Below are positions 1-11,082 of a stretch of 64,000 nt of DNA, piece by piece. Positions within the stretch are counted from its first letter, which is position 1, and the number at the start of each line of letters is the position of its first letter. The position numbers and the translations under genes were made by a program. A model generated the notes under the pieces. It was not told the DNA's origin. It did no database searches and saw only the letters and a list, made by a program, of their open reading frames with translations. Location: positions 5,168,874-5,232,873 of the forward strand of contig NW_006921536.1 of the NCBI RefSeq assembly GCF_000340215.1, written 5' to 3'. The DNA comes from Pseudocercospora fijiensis CIRAD86. Taxonomy: Eukaryota; Ascomycota; Dothideomycetes; Mycosphaerellales; Mycosphaerellaceae.

Positions 1-1757
1 TCAAAGTGACCGAGATTGGACATCATGGTGACGATGTGATCTTGGACGTCAGAAAGGTAGAGAGCGACGTCGCCGCGGGGAGCGACTGCGTAGGCTTCAT
101 TGCATTTTTTGGCAAAGCTCTTGATGACATCCGCTTTGCCGCCGAGGAGTCGGGTCAGGGCCATGATGCGCTTGCGACAGTCGCCGATGCCTTGAAGCAT
201 TGCGCGGGAGTCTTCGAAGCGGGCGGTGAAAACGGAGTCTTCAATCGTGTCGGTTTCTGTCTCAAGCTCGCGCAGTACAGGAGCGAAGGAGTCAACGATC
301 TCGTCAATCAAGGCGTAGCAGACCCAGTCGGATGAGAGGTTGACGTAGTCACGAAGTCGACCGATACGCTTGCGGACATTTGTGGCGTGAGTGTTTGGGC
401 AGAAAGAGAAAGTAAGCAGTCCCTCTCTGAAGACGACAGCATAGACGTTGATTGGCTCGAGGTAGTCATCGCTGGTCTTGTCCAATGCGTAGAAGCTGCG
501 GAAGCACAGGAAGTAGTACGTTCTGAACAGCTCAACCTTCTCACGCGTTTCTTGTGTAGTGATATCCTCGCGAGTCAAGGGATGGACACGGAAGGCGCTG
601 CAGATGGTGGAGATTTCCTCCTCGGATGGGTTGAGCATGTCAAGCCACCAGACACCGCCTTCAGGACCAAGCTCGAAAAGGTCGCGGAAAGTCTCGCCAG
701 GCATCAAGAGACCACCAAGCTCAGGTGCATGAATGGTCTCATCAATCTCAGATGAGAAGAAGGTCCATCGGTTGAGTGGCTGCTCGATCGTGCCCTCGGT
801 CTGACGAAGGACTTCATCAGAGTCAGGATCAGTCTGCTTCTCATTCCCGTCGGTCTGAGCGACATTTGCATCCCTTTCAGCATCCACAAAATAGTCATCT
901 GGCTGGCCTCCTGATGTCAAATAGCCGTCGCGAGAAGGAAAGATGCGCTTCTTGGGCACAGTCTCCTTGGTAAACTTTGGCATGAAAGGATGTGCGACGG
1001 GAGTCTTGGTGTGCGTTTGCGATACAAACTCCTCCAGATCCTCGAAGTCAATTGTGTATGTGTTCGGTGGCTCTTCGGGAGGAAAGCAAACGTCCTCTGC
1101 GGCCGAGCTTCGTCGAGATGCAACATCAGAGCGCATGCGACCAGCATCATCTTCGCCGAATGTTGGTCGCCTCTTCGACTTGACGGAGACAGTGCGATGG
1201 AGCGAAGCCTGCGCGGATGGCGCTCTGCTGTTGACTGTGCCAGATCTACCACGTCTTGGGCCCGGCGCAAATGCGTCTACAGAATTTGGTGGCGAAGTCG
1301 AGTGGTCCGACGAGGCATTGGATCGGATGGAGTCATTGTCGCCTCGATTGTGTGCTGGTCGTCGAAATGTGGTACGTCTCGCAGCGATCGGACTAACCGA
1401 GCCTCGTCGCTCTGCAGTGCCTCTTCGCTCGCGATGCCAATCCTCGTCCGGAGATCGCAACTTTCCTGCTGAGCGGCGAGAGTTGCTGCTCTTGATACTT
1501 CTTTCGTCATCTTCGATCGCCTGCTCAAAGTCTCGTGCGATAGAGCCCTGGACCTCAACGCCAGTCGGCAGAGTCAGTCTAGGCACTGGTGGTCTCTGCT
1601 CTCCATCCACAATGCTAGCCAGAGTACCTCGGCGTCCCTGGTTGAGGTAGCCATCGTTTGCAGGAGGCAGACTTTCTGGTTGAAATCGGTGGTCGTCCAA
1701 GTCCGGCTCGGGCGTGCTGTATCGCGTCTGCGACACCTCAGAACGCGGAGTGTGCAT
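1..1757 (-). CDS. CorA-family Mg2+ transporter (Alr1/Mnr2 group), 5' part, runs off the left edge
   Basis: Read on the minus strand from an ATG at 1757, the frame stays open without an intron to base 1, giving 585 residues before the window ends. Residues 1 to about 330 are low-complexity, rich in Ser, Arg and acidic residues, as in the cytosolic N-terminus of fungal Alr1/Mnr2 proteins. From about residue 335 the CorA fold begins. The run 'HPLTREDITTQETREKVELF' (about 392-411), the 'LIDEIVDSF' helix (483-491), 'ETDTIEDSVF' (501-510) and 'LLGGKADVIKSFAKKC' (537-552) match the conserved soluble domain. The two C-terminal membrane helices and the Gly-Met-Asn selectivity motif should lie just left of base 1. 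Family members import or redistribute Mg2+ at the plasma or vacuolar membrane. Alr1 and Mnr2 cannot be told apart here. The start is the first in-frame ATG and is otherwise unconfirmed. Confidence 0.9.
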   Translation of the reverse strand, partial: MHTPRSEVSQTRYSTPEPDLDDHRFQPESLPPANDGYLNQGRRGTLASIVDGEQRPPVPRLTLPTGVEVQGSIARDFEQAIEDDERSIKSSNSRRSAGKLRSPDEDWHRERRGTAERRGSVSPIAARRTTFRRPAHNRGDNDSIRSNASSDHSTSPPNSVDAFAPGPRRGRSGTVNSRAPSAQASLHRTVSVKSKRRPTFGEDDAGRMRSDVASRRSSAAEDVCFPPEEPPNTYTIDFEDLEEFVSQTHTKTPVAHPFMPKFTKETVPKKRIFPSRDGYLTSGGQPDDYFVDAERDANVAQTDGNEKQTDPDSDEVLRQTEGTIEQPLNRWTFFSSEIDETIHAPELGGLLMPGETFRDLFELGPEGGVWWLDMLNPSEEEISTICSAFRVHPLTREDITTQETREKVELFRTYYFLCFRSFYALDKTSDDYLEPINVYAVVFREGLLTFSFCPNTHATNVRKRIGRLRDYVNLSSDWVCYALIDEIVDSFAPVLRELETETDTIEDSVFTARFEDSRAMLQGIGDCRKRIMALTRLLGGKADVIKSFAKKCNEAYAVAPRGDVALYLSDVQDHIVTMMSNLGHF

Positions 1758-2679
1758 TGTGACGGTGTTTGTGGTACAAGTTCTCTTTGTTTTTGTGATA
1801 TTGTTTCAACGCTGTTGAGTGACTTGGCGCAAGGTACGATGTTCCCTGGTCTGGAAAAGAGTCCTCCTACTCCGGTATATCCCTAAACGCTCGCAACCCG
1901 ATCTCGGATCCTGCTATTTAGCCCATCGGTTCTAGTTTTGTTCGCTGTATGATCTATGACTGCGTTTGTCGCAATCTGGTGGGGTGCTCGGTCGGCGCAG
2001 TTATGGAGGTTGCTTGACGTCTCCCCCGTACACGAACCAAACTGGTCCGAGCAGAGGTCGGATGTGAGAGAAGGCTAGATCTTTAGGCCCCGCCAACTTG
2101 GTGGTGTTGTATGTATGGTAGCCGCTATCGCGAGCGTCGTTTGTGCGGTGCGGAGTGGAAAATGCCTCAGCAAGATCAGCCAGTTTCGGCGTCGGGTTGT
2201 TTTGACAGAGGTCGGTTAGTCAATGACTGCGCAGCATTGAGTCCAAAGATATTCCAAGAGACTGGTGGTGTCGATTGGTTGAGTGTTCTGCAGAGAAACG
2301 AGCGGTGTCGTTGGGGAAGAAAGAAAGAGTTAAAGTCTCCGCTTCAAGGATGAAAAAGCTTGATCGATTCACGACGTGCGATGTGCCCGCTTCACTCACG
2401 ATGCCGTCGCATGCCGATGCAAGACATCCCAGCGATAATGACACAAAATCCGATTTCGGCGACAAGGAACCTACTTCTTCTTCCCTTGTTGACGATTCGT
2501 GCCTAAATAGCCTATATAGCCTGGTATCGTCTTGCATGGAGCTTGGCGTTTATCGACCTGTCACCTATCCGCATTTAGCTTCTGCGAACCGCGCCTAGCC
2601 CCGTCCGCCAGCTTCAGCTACAACAGGCACCACGTTCACAACACAACACACCCTCTCCATCGCAAAGTCGCAAACAACC
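1758..2679. other. Divergent intergenic region between the CorA gene and SPC1
   Basis: This 0.9-kb stretch separates two divergent genes and should hold both promoters. Dinucleotide use is normal, with CA and TG frequent. A TATA-like TATATAG lies at 2513-2519, about 165 bp before the SPC1 start, and the last 70 bp are C/A-rich like a fungal 5' UTR. Small open frames on both strands have no recognisable content. Confidence 0.6.
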
Positions 2680-3061
2680 ATGGACGCCCTCCTCGAGCAA
2701 GCCCGCACAATCTACGAAGGCGAAATCGTAAGTGTTTTGCGCCAGCCAGCCAGCTCCTTTCCTTTCGTATATACATCCTGACACCTGGCTTCAGGACTTC
2801 AAAGGCCAACAACTCGCCGAGTACATCACATACGGCTTGCTGTCTATCGTGGGCGCAATCGCATTCCTCGCCGGCTTCATCTCGCAGAATATCTACCAAA
2901 CGCTATATATCGGGCTCGGCGGCACGGCGCTCTGTTTCCTGATCGTCGTCCCGCAATGGCCTTTCTTCAACCAGAATCCACAACCGTTCTTGCCGTCGAG
3001 GAAGGCGTCTAGTGGGATTCAGGGTTTGACAATTGAGGTGGATGGGAAGAAAGTGAGCTAG
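2680..3061 (+). CDS. SPC1: Signal peptidase complex subunit 1 (SPC12 family)
   Basis: Two exons, 2680-2727 and 2795-3061, are joined across a 67-bp intron (GTAAGT donor, CTGAC branch-like site at 2778-2782, CAG acceptor at 2792-2794), giving 104 aa. The ATG sits in a strong context (CAACCATGG). The motif 'DFKGQQLAEY' (17-26) and the 'PQWPFF' turn after the second helix are the hallmarks of the SPC12/SPCS1 family. Two membrane segments are visible at about residues 28-47 and 52-70, with a short connecting loop. The family protein is a non-catalytic ER subunit of the complex that cleaves signal peptides and helps restrict cleavage of membrane proteins. Length is normal for the family. Its 3' end faces the end of RBX1, 253 bp away. 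Confidence 0.93.
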
Positions 3062-3223
3062 GGTCATGCTTTGATTTGAAAGGAGAGAGAGATATGGAAC
3101 TTGAGCATAAAGCGTGGTGTTATGGCGTTCGTACGACACCGGTCTCAATATTCTGCTAGCGCTTTGGGCTAGCATCTCAGCGACTTCAGTTGTCGCTCCT
3201 CAATGCAAGTCATGGTATCATCA

Positions 3224-3794
<571 letters not shown>

Positions 3795-4243
3795 GATTTC
3801 TCGAGATATTCAATGATATGTGGCAATTTCGGCCTGGATGTGCGATACTCGAGGGTGTCTGTGTCGCGAGAAGTGTGGAATATGAACTTATGAAGCTTTG
3901 AGAAGTGCGGGCCAGGTTCATCACAGCTGCGGCATGTGCTAAAGCTTATCGATAAGTAAGCAAGGCAACAACCCTAAGGCTCTTCTTCACAAAGAAAGCA
4001 GCAATCACTTTCATCTCACTTGTGAATTTGCAGAGAGTCGCGATCTCCTGTTCACAACCCTGATAAGATTTGTGCATTCTCAATGCAATTGAAACAATCA
4101 CCAGCAACAGTAATTCATATTTTAAAAAACGCCATGTTGAATGCATAGGTATCTTGTCTATCGACTATCCCACCAAGCACCGTTGTATCCTTTTAGTCAA
4201 CACCATCCAAGACATGCAAAACTCGCATTGTTGATGCCGGAGC
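3795..4243. other. Intergenic region upstream of RBX1
   Basis: This 449-bp region lies between the RBX1 start and the 3' end of the phosphoglycerate dehydrogenase gene. It is A/T-richer than the neighbouring genes and should contain the RBX1 promoter and the dehydrogenase terminator. I see no coding signal and no clear TATA box. Confidence 0.5.
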
Positions 4244-5671
4244 TTAGTAGAGCACTCTGGTCCTGATCCGGCTTCCCAGATCCTCCAGCTTTTCGTACAA
4301 GCCCTTGATATCGCTGACATTCACATTCGAGATATCAGCCATGAGGTATGCAACATCGCCTCTCGAATCGGTCATCTGCTTGTCGACGTTGTGGTCTCCC
4401 AATACCTCGTTAACCTTTCGGAGCACACCAGGAACGTTCTTGTGGATGTAAATGACACGAGCGTGGTTGGGCTCCTCGATGGTCAATGATCGGAGAGTGA
4501 CCTCTGGCATGTTGACAGCGCCCGCGGTGGTACCGAAGTTCACGTAGTTAGCGAGAGCTTCTGCCACCTCGACGCCAATTGCAGATTGTGCCTCTTCTGT
4601 TGAGCCTCCGATGTGCGGTGTGAGGATCAGGTTCTTGAGCCCACGTAATTGTTGGGCCCAGTCGTTCAGCTGTGCGTTGAAGTTCTCACCATTCTTGCCT
4701 GGTTCATTCGGATAGACGTCGAGTGCCGCACCTGCAAGCTTGCCGTTTTGCATGTATTTTATGAGCGCAGGAATGTCGACGACACTTCCTCTTGAGGCGT
4801 TCAACAGGTATGCGCCATTCCTCATCAGCTCCAACTCCTTCTCGCCGACCATGTTCTTGGTCTCATCAAGCTCAGGCACGTGAAGTGTCACAAAATCGGC
4901 ACCTTGAAGGAGTGCTTGAAGAGATGGCACTTGCTGTGCTGTGCCCAGGCCCATGAGGTTTACGACATCATAGTAGATGACCTTCATGCCCAGTGATTCA
5001 GCGAGCACCGAGAGCTGTGCACCAACATGTCCATATCCAACAATACCAAGCGTCTTTCCTCTTACTTCCCAGCAGCCAGATGAGACTTTGTTCCACACAC
5101 CATTGTGCATCTCCATGCTGCGATCGCTGATCTGCCTTGCCAAAGTGATGATCTCACCAATCATCATCTCTGCAACGGAGCGCGAGTTGCTGAATGGCGA
5201 GTTGAAGACAGCAATACCTTGCTCTGCAGCATACTGGAGGTCGACCTGATTTGTTCCGATGCAAAAGCAGCCGATCACGATCAGGTTCTTGGCGTGCTTG
5301 AGCACATTCGCTGAGAGATGCGTCTTCGAGCGGATACCAATAACATGCACATGTTGAATCTTCTCAATGAGCTGGTCTTCTGGAAGCGAGCTCTTCAGTG
5401 CCTCCACTTGATATCCCTGCTTTTTCAAGATATCTTGTCCGGTCAAGTTCACATTCTCCAGCAGTAGCACCTTGATGTCGGTCGTCTGGAAAGGCTTCAA
5501 TTGTTTGGCGGAGGCCTTCGGCGGGCCACTGTAGCTGTTCTGAGGGCTGTGGAAGGTCAGGACTGGGCTGGTCGACAATGCGTCTGCAGCTCCAAATGAG
5601 CTAGAGACGGTTCGCTGCAGGTTGTTGTGGTCGGCATTGCGGACTGGGATGTCTCTGGCACTGGTAGGCAT
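4244..5671 (-). CDS. SER3: D-3-phosphoglycerate dehydrogenase, serine biosynthesis
   Basis: A single uninterrupted 475-aa frame. The enzyme oxidises 3-phosphoglycerate to 3-phosphohydroxypyruvate with NAD+, the first step of the phosphorylated serine pathway, in the cytosol. The N-terminal 60 residues are a fungal-type extension with no clear motif. The substrate domain starts near residue 65 and contains 'GCFCIGTNQV' (134-143). The NAD-binding Rossmann motif is 'GYGHVG' (212-217). The catalytic triad of the D-2-hydroxyacid dehydrogenase family is visible as R294 in 'NASRGSVVD', E323 in 'DVYPNEP' and H353 in 'TPHIGGS'. The C-terminal 70 residues form an ACT domain, the usual site of serine feedback control in the short-type enzymes. 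Yeast has the paralogues SER3 and SER33, and this could be either. Divergent from the DUF6604 gene, 365 bp between starts. Confidence 0.96.
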   Translation of the reverse strand: MPTSARDIPVRNADHNNLQRTVSSSFGAADALSTSPVLTFHSPQNSYSGPPKASAKQLKPFQTTDIKVLLLENVNLTGQDILKKQGYQVEALKSSLPEDQLIEKIQHVHVIGIRSKTHLSANVLKHAKNLIVIGCFCIGTNQVDLQYAAEQGIAVFNSPFSNSRSVAEMMIGEIITLARQISDRSMEMHNGVWNKVSSGCWEVRGKTLGIVGYGHVGAQLSVLAESLGMKVIYYDVVNLMGLGTAQQVPSLQALLQGADFVTLHVPELDETKNMVGEKELELMRNGAYLLNASRGSVVDIPALIKYMQNGKLAGAALDVYPNEPGKNGENFNAQLNDWAQQLRGLKNLILTPHIGGSTEEAQSAIGVEVAEALANYVNFGTTAGAVNMPEVTLRSLTIEEPNHARVIYIHKNVPGVLRKVNEVLGDHNVDKQMTDSRGDVAYLMADISNVNVSDIKGLYEKLEDLGSRIRTRVLY

Positions 5672-6036
5672 GCTGAGAGGATTTGCTGAAAGGAAGAATG
5701 TGTGTAGGGGAATAGGAAGATCTGAGTAGAGAAGAGTGGCACTTAAGAAACGTGTGTAGGTGTTACAAAGGAAGTATTGTTGGAGTCATAGTTGCTATTC
5801 GTCTTCTCACGCTACGCTTTGCTTTCAAGAAAATGCCGCCATCGCAATCGCCATCGCGGTTCCTGGCGATCGAGCGCGGCAATGGCGTCACCAGGCTAGC
5901 CGCATTGAGAATCGCCCACAGTACCCTGCATTTCAATCTTCTACCCCTTTACACCCCAACTTATGCGAGCACATTGTTGCCGTCCTGTTGTTCGACCATA
6001 ATCAAGAGCTGCATCGACGACATACAAGGCCCAGAC
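5672..6036. other. Divergent promoter region, SER3 and DUF6604 gene
   Basis: This 365-bp space separates two divergent starts. An in-frame ATG at 5833 would extend the downstream protein by 68 residues, but the extension has no family-like content and looks like leader. No TATA box is obvious. Confidence 0.5.
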
Positions 6037-8813
6037 ATGGCTCACAACAACACTTACAAAAGCTACAAAGCCGGCACAACGAAAGTCACGACATGGCTCG
6101 TCGACAACGCTCTTCGATGCAAAGCCGAAGTAGACCTGCCAAGCACATCACCGCCAGCAGCCGCGAAGGCCGGCAAGCCAAAGTACATCATTGCCGTGAA
6201 TCAGTGAGTGTAGCCTGTGCATTCTTGGCAAGACTTCATGCCAGCCATTCACTCACATGACTACGATTCGCTGATGCTGCTGCTCTCACCACAGATACAA
6301 GCCAATGGCAGAGGCCATCTCCGCCTCTACTGATCCCAAGATTCGCGTTCCTCGAGCAATCCTCTCGCTTCTGCGGGATGTCATAACCTTGCGCAAACGA
6401 GCCGCCCAGTTTTTCAAGAAAATCACTGCGACTAGGTGAATGGAGACTTGTCATTGATCGTCATCGACACTTCTAATGAACGGTCAGACGTCGTCCTGCA
6501 GATGAGATCAAAAACGAAGGTCACCAGCACTTTATCTCCATTCTTGAGGATGTTCTCCGCACTCTGAGTCCAGGAAATGCCGCGCCAAACGCCTCCGATG
6601 CCACGGAGCTGACGAATCTATTCGAGGCATTGAACGTGGAAGAATTGCAGTCTGAGGCTACCGAGCCTCAAGCCAAGCAGAAGCCACTGGTCGATGCTGA
6701 TTGCGAGCCCGAGCCCGACGATTTTGACCACGTTTTGGCCATTTTCGCATTCTTCGAAGACCTCCAAGCCTTGCGGAAGCATGTCCAGGCCTTGTGGCTA
6801 GACTATCGCTGTGGAAATGTGGACATCATGAGTGCCGCTGTCACGACTGATACGGCATTCAACATGGTCAAACGTAGCTGCAACGAGCTGATCTCTTCAC
6901 CAGAATTTCATGCTATGAGACAGACCCTTCCCACCGATATGCTCGAGGCATTTGGTCTGAAAGGCAGTCCGGACTATCTCTTGCTATTGGCATTTTTGGT
7001 AGATGCCATTGGCGGCGATCCCCGGAAAGTGCCTGAGTGGGCTTGCATGAGCACCTCTAGTTGGCTTGCGAACTTTGCTGATGTCCTTCATCCTCATCGT
7101 GTGCCGGTCTTGAGACCTGGCCATTACGGCGTCTATGAGCCCAGACGAGACAGAACAAAGCTCTCAGACAAAGAGCAAGAGCGTGAGGTCTGTTAAATTT
7201 TATCATTCATTTGCTCGTAGGAGAGTCGCTGATCTGTGTAGGACTTGATTGTCACGATGGAACTCCTACCCGAGTTCGTGAGAATTTCACGCACAAGCGC
7301 CTACGTGCCGGCACAGGATGAACTCACAGCGGGTCTCCGCAAGATGATGGATGCTTGCAAGGCCGAAGCACTTCCAATGTATGCGATATTCTGTTTCGAG
7401 ATATTGCTCGACATTCATCACGTCTTACGTGAGCACGCCTCACGGCCCTTCAGCCAATTGCAAGGTACCGGTAAGTGAAATGGCGCAGATCTTCGCGCTA
7501 TCAGCGACAACATCGTATGAGAAAATGGCGGACGACGCTGAGCTGTGTACTACCCTCTAACCCAGAAGGATGCGCTAACAATAACACTTCATACAGCAAA
7601 GCGGGTGGTCGATACGATTGACGAATACTTCCGGCTATCTCGCCACAAGTTCATCGAGACTTGGTCTCCTCAGAACGATGAATACCTACGAATGTTGAGC
7701 TCTCAAGCAAAAAACTGGGTTCTATCCGACATGCTTGCAAAAGTCCCTGTCTCAGGCCCCGGCGCTGAAGTCAAGCCGCAACCATTTCATCTCCTGAAAA
7801 ACCACCCAGTCCTTGCAGGTCTCATGGTCTTCAATCTTAATCTCCAGCTTCAAGACGTTGGTATCACACTTTGTAACGCGTGGGGCTCGGTCTTGTATCC
7901 CGCTCATCTCTACAATGCTGTTCGCCAGAGCACTGATGTAAGTTGATTCAGACGAAGATTCGGAGTGAGGGAGGAGGGAATAGCTGACTGCTTTGATAAT
8001 GCTTAGATCGACTTGACTTGGAAGGATATGGAATATTTGCTACAGCTCCACACCGCCAAACGTCTTTTCGTCGGCGCTCCTCCCACAGAGCCCTCAGAGT
8101 ACCACAAGCGCTTTCTCCTGGCTCTCGGCGGCAGCGCAGTAAACTTTGCTCGTAATCGTCGTGCCGGAGGCCGCTCTATTATTGTTGAGTCGAAGAGAGG
8201 CCCACGAGGCCTCAAGACGACCACACCTGTGCGCGATGCTTTTGAGTCAAGATACGTCCGGAACGAGACTGCCGCACTCACGAGACCCAAGCTTGTTGCA
8301 ATGCTAGCAGTTGCTACCAAAGCCGAACGTGTAGCGCCACCGTCCATCGATCTACAAGCCTTCTCTAAGGAAGTTCTTGCTCAGCAGCACTTCACTGCCA
8401 TTCAGACCTTACAGATCGTGCGGGAGAGTGTTGCCGGCGAAGAACTTCACCTCCTATTCAACTACTTCGACATGCACTTCCGCGGCTGGAAGCTTCTCGG
8501 TACCCTTCAAACACACTTGCATGCGCAGATGGTGAATTATTTCGGCTCGAATTGGATCGAAAATGAGTATGAACTCCCCTACATCGTCGGCTATATCTTC
8601 GAAGTCGTTCGAGGCTCCGCACGTGTGGCGGAGGATCTTCGACTGCAGAATCATGGAAGCCAGCTTTTGCACAAGGCAGGTGACGTCCTTTCGACTTGGC
8701 TGGGAGAGGAGTTGTCGAAGAACAGCTCGAGTGGTATCATGCAAGCGAAGGCTCTGACTAGTTCGATCGTCTTCGCATATCAGAATGGACTGCTTGAGAG
8801 CTTGGCGCAATAA
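6037..8813 (+). CDS. DUF6604-type fungal protein of unknown function, about 794 aa
   Basis: Six exons, 6037-6203, 6295-6435, 6488-7187, 7242-7470, 7597-7937 and 8007-8813, join in frame (2,385 nt, 794 aa plus stop). The introns are 91, 52, 54, 126 and 69 bp with GT-AG ends; the third has a weak GTCTGT donor and is the least certain. The protein starts with 'NTYKSYKAGTTKVTTWLV', which resembles the start of the DUF6604 family found widely in filamentous ascomycetes, and I chose the ATG at 6037 because this motif begins right after it. Region 58-102 is helical with 'ILSLLRDVITLRKRAAQFFK'. No signal peptide, membrane helix or catalytic motif is visible. Function is unknown. The family assignment rests on recall of its N-terminal pattern, not on a search. 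Confidence 0.8.
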
Positions 8814-9894
8814 AGCTGGCTATGCACAACGAATCAGCTCCATCGGCATCCCGATGGCGTATGAATGCCATGAAACTCACACAACCGCAACCCGAATCTC
8901 ATCTGCTGTAGAAGCGCACCTTCTCTCTTCTCAGTCACCATATTCCCTTGGACACAGCATACCGGACGGCGAGGGGCCACGTTCCGCATTAGAAATCCAG
9001 GACTCTTCCCTCGACTGTAAGAAGAAAAAACCTATAGCTACTGCTGCTGCTAACCGTCTTCCCAACCTGCCACCGAAACTCCTCCTGGAAATGCTCCATG
9101 CTCAAAGTATTCGACATGGAGAGAGACCTCTCATCGCGACCTATATAAAATTTACGACATCTTCATCAAAATCCCCCAAGAAAACTCTTAAGCTATCAAT
9201 TGATTGCTACTTCCAAGCAGCCATCCATTCACAGTGCTCGACAGATATGTATCTGGTGGTGCTACAGCTCACTCCCGATTGCAGCCGCTTCTAGCTCCTG
9301 GCTTTTCATATCAGTCGAGGCAGTAGATCCATCTCGTGGAAAGGAAATTCCGAACAGGATTCGTTAGTAATGATCAGACGTCTATGGACCGTTCTAAACG
9401 ATGAATTCTGGAGAAGATGATGCATCGTGGCGGCGGATACCTTGTCTCTCGCGGCTTTCGAGATACGCGTGATTGCTATTCGAATGCCGGCCGCTGCTGG
9501 CCTTTGGCGAAGTCCGCTGCTCTGCGACCCCATATGGGCTGGACGGAAGCTCAATGCATCCATCACAAGTTCCGAGTCATTCTTGTCATTCTTGTTGGCC
9601 TTGGCAGGGATGAACTTCGGCAATTGATGGGATCCTACAGTATGGTAGTCAAGTTATGCCATCAAACTCCGCCAGCTCCACGGAGTCCGAAGTCGTCAAA
9701 GCAGTGTGAATTGCTAACTCTTACCAATATCAATAACCCAACGTGTTCCTAAAATTCCTGATAGCATAGCGCGTAGGGCTGACTTCATTCCAGCATCGCT
9801 AGCGATTACCGTTCCTCCGTAGAACGTCTTGGCCTTTCTTGTCGACTTCCTAGTGCAGTCGTCCTATCACTTGGCGTGCACGCTTCACAGCCAC
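8814..9894. other. Intergenic region of about 1.1 kb
   Basis: Base composition is normal and not RIP-like. A good TATA-like TATATAAAA lies at 9142-9150, and an ATG at 9247 starts a 15-codon frame that ends at 9294. Larger open frames on either strand have no recognisable features or good start context. I cannot support a gene here. Confidence 0.5.
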
Positions 9895-9900
9895 TATAAA
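9895..9900 (+). promoter_or_regulatory. TATA box of the secreted hydrolase gene
   Basis: TATAAA stands 61 bp upstream of the ATG at 9961, a normal fungal spacing. It argues for that ATG rather than an earlier in-frame start at 9829, which lies upstream of the box. Confidence 0.6.
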
Positions 9901-9960
9901 ATCCGACTACTTTCCTCCTCTCAATTCCAAGCGAAAGCCGGCCAGCGGACACGAGAAAAC

Positions 9961-11082
9961 ATGATCCTTCTAACAACTTCCACAATCCTACTCACAATCT
10001 TGACGGCCGGGACCAGTCTCGCAAAGACAATTTACACCGGCGATACATTACAAGGCTACCCGGTCATTTCGCAATTAGACATCACCGATGTCCCTTACAA
10101 CACCATTTCAAGATTCTGGATATCTCCGGGTGCAGGACAGGGAGGACTAGCCTTTTTTCTTCCGATTTTTGTGGCTCGGGGAACGGAAGAGTCTTCGAAT
10201 TTTGGGAGGAAGTTGTCCTTCTCAGCTTCGATACATGGAGATGAACTGAACCCGGTGGCGATTGTCCAGAAGATTTTTGCGGGCTTGAATGAGACTGTGG
10301 CGGCCGGAGGGTTTCATGGGACTGTGATTGGTCTCCCGACTCAGAATCCGCAGGGGAATTTTTTGAATCAGAGGAATTTTTTCACGAGTTCTTCGAATGG
10401 GTTTTTTGTCGATCTCAACAGGAATTTCCCTGGGGAGAGGATCGAGGATGGTGGGAGCTTGGTCCAGTCGTATACCGCCGCGATCTGGAATAATGTCTGG
10501 GGAAATACCTCGAATGTCGATGTTGCGGTTGATTTTCACACGCTGTCGACAGGATCCAATGGTCCACTCTGGTGCTATGCCGATTATGCTGCTCCTGGTG
10601 TGCAGCGTATTGCTGAGTTGCTGGCTCCGGATATGATCAAGATCGATGCTGGGGAACCGGGATCTATTGAGACCACTTGGGTGCAAGCTGGGGTTCCTGC
10701 GATTACTGTCGAAACTGGGCCAGCGAATCTCTGGAATCAGACCCTCATACAGCGAACTGTGGACTTTGCATTCCGGTTAATGGACGACTTGCAGATGACG
10801 AATGGCGATACAGCTCTGTCCAATTTGTCAGAGACGTTCATTGCCACGAATTTCTCTGGTCCAAGTGTGGCATACAGCGGATGGGTGGAGATGGATGTAG
10901 GCGTGCTTGATGATGTGGAGGAAGGCCAGGTTATTGGCAGAGTGTACAACTCTTGGGGCGACAAATTGCAGGATCTGACGTCCGATGTGACCGGCCGAGT
11001 GCTGACTGTCCTTGTCGACCCGGCAGTAGAAGCTGGCGCCGGAGTGGCTACCATCGGATACAATGCAACCAGAGACAGCTGA
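9961..11082 (+). CDS. Secreted aspartoacylase/succinylglutamate desuccinylase-like zinc hydrolase
   Basis: A 373-aa intronless frame. The first 21 residues form a clear signal peptide (hydrophobic run with a cleavage-type 'TSLA'), which fixes the ATG at 9961. The zinc-hydrolase signature of the AstE/AspA group (M14-like fold) is complete. H92 and E95 lie in 'SIHGDELNP', H193 in 'AVDFHTLSTG', the substrate-binding 'DLNRNFPG' spans 151-158, and the likely catalytic E251 lies in 'TVETGPAN'. A C-terminal beta-rich domain (about 300-373) follows, as in the family. Members remove acyl groups from amino acids or peptides; the substrate is unknown here. Several Asn-X-Ser/Thr sites fit secretion. It is the last intact gene before the RIP-altered block, about 390 bp away, yet its codon use looks normal. 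An intracellular role is unlikely given the signal peptide. Confidence 0.88.
   Translation: MILLTTSTILLTILTAGTSLAKTIYTGDTLQGYPVISQLDITDVPYNTISRFWISPGAGQGGLAFFLPIFVARGTEESSNFGRKLSFSASIHGDELNPVAIVQKIFAGLNETVAAGGFHGTVIGLPTQNPQGNFLNQRNFFTSSSNGFFVDLNRNFPGERIEDGGSLVQSYTAAIWNNVWGNTSNVDVAVDFHTLSTGSNGPLWCYADYAAPGVQRIAELLAPDMIKIDAGEPGSIETTWVQAGVPAITVETGPANLWNQTLIQRTVDFAFRLMDDLQMTNGDTALSNLSETFIATNFSGPSVAYSGWVEMDVGVLDDVEEGQVIGRVYNSWGDKLQDLTSDVTGRVLTVLVDPAVEAGAGVATIGYNATRDS

Noticed and set aside
943..1650. Plus-strand open frame of 235 codons
   Set aside because: It is antisense to the transporter gene, whose minus-strand frame has clear family motifs; no motif on this strand.
8785..9294. Plus-strand open frame of 169 codons after the DUF6604 gene
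   Set aside because: It starts inside the end of that gene in another phase, with no domain and no good start context.
10222..10686. Minus-strand open frame of 154 codons
   Set aside because: Antisense shadow of the zinc hydrolase; low-quality composition.
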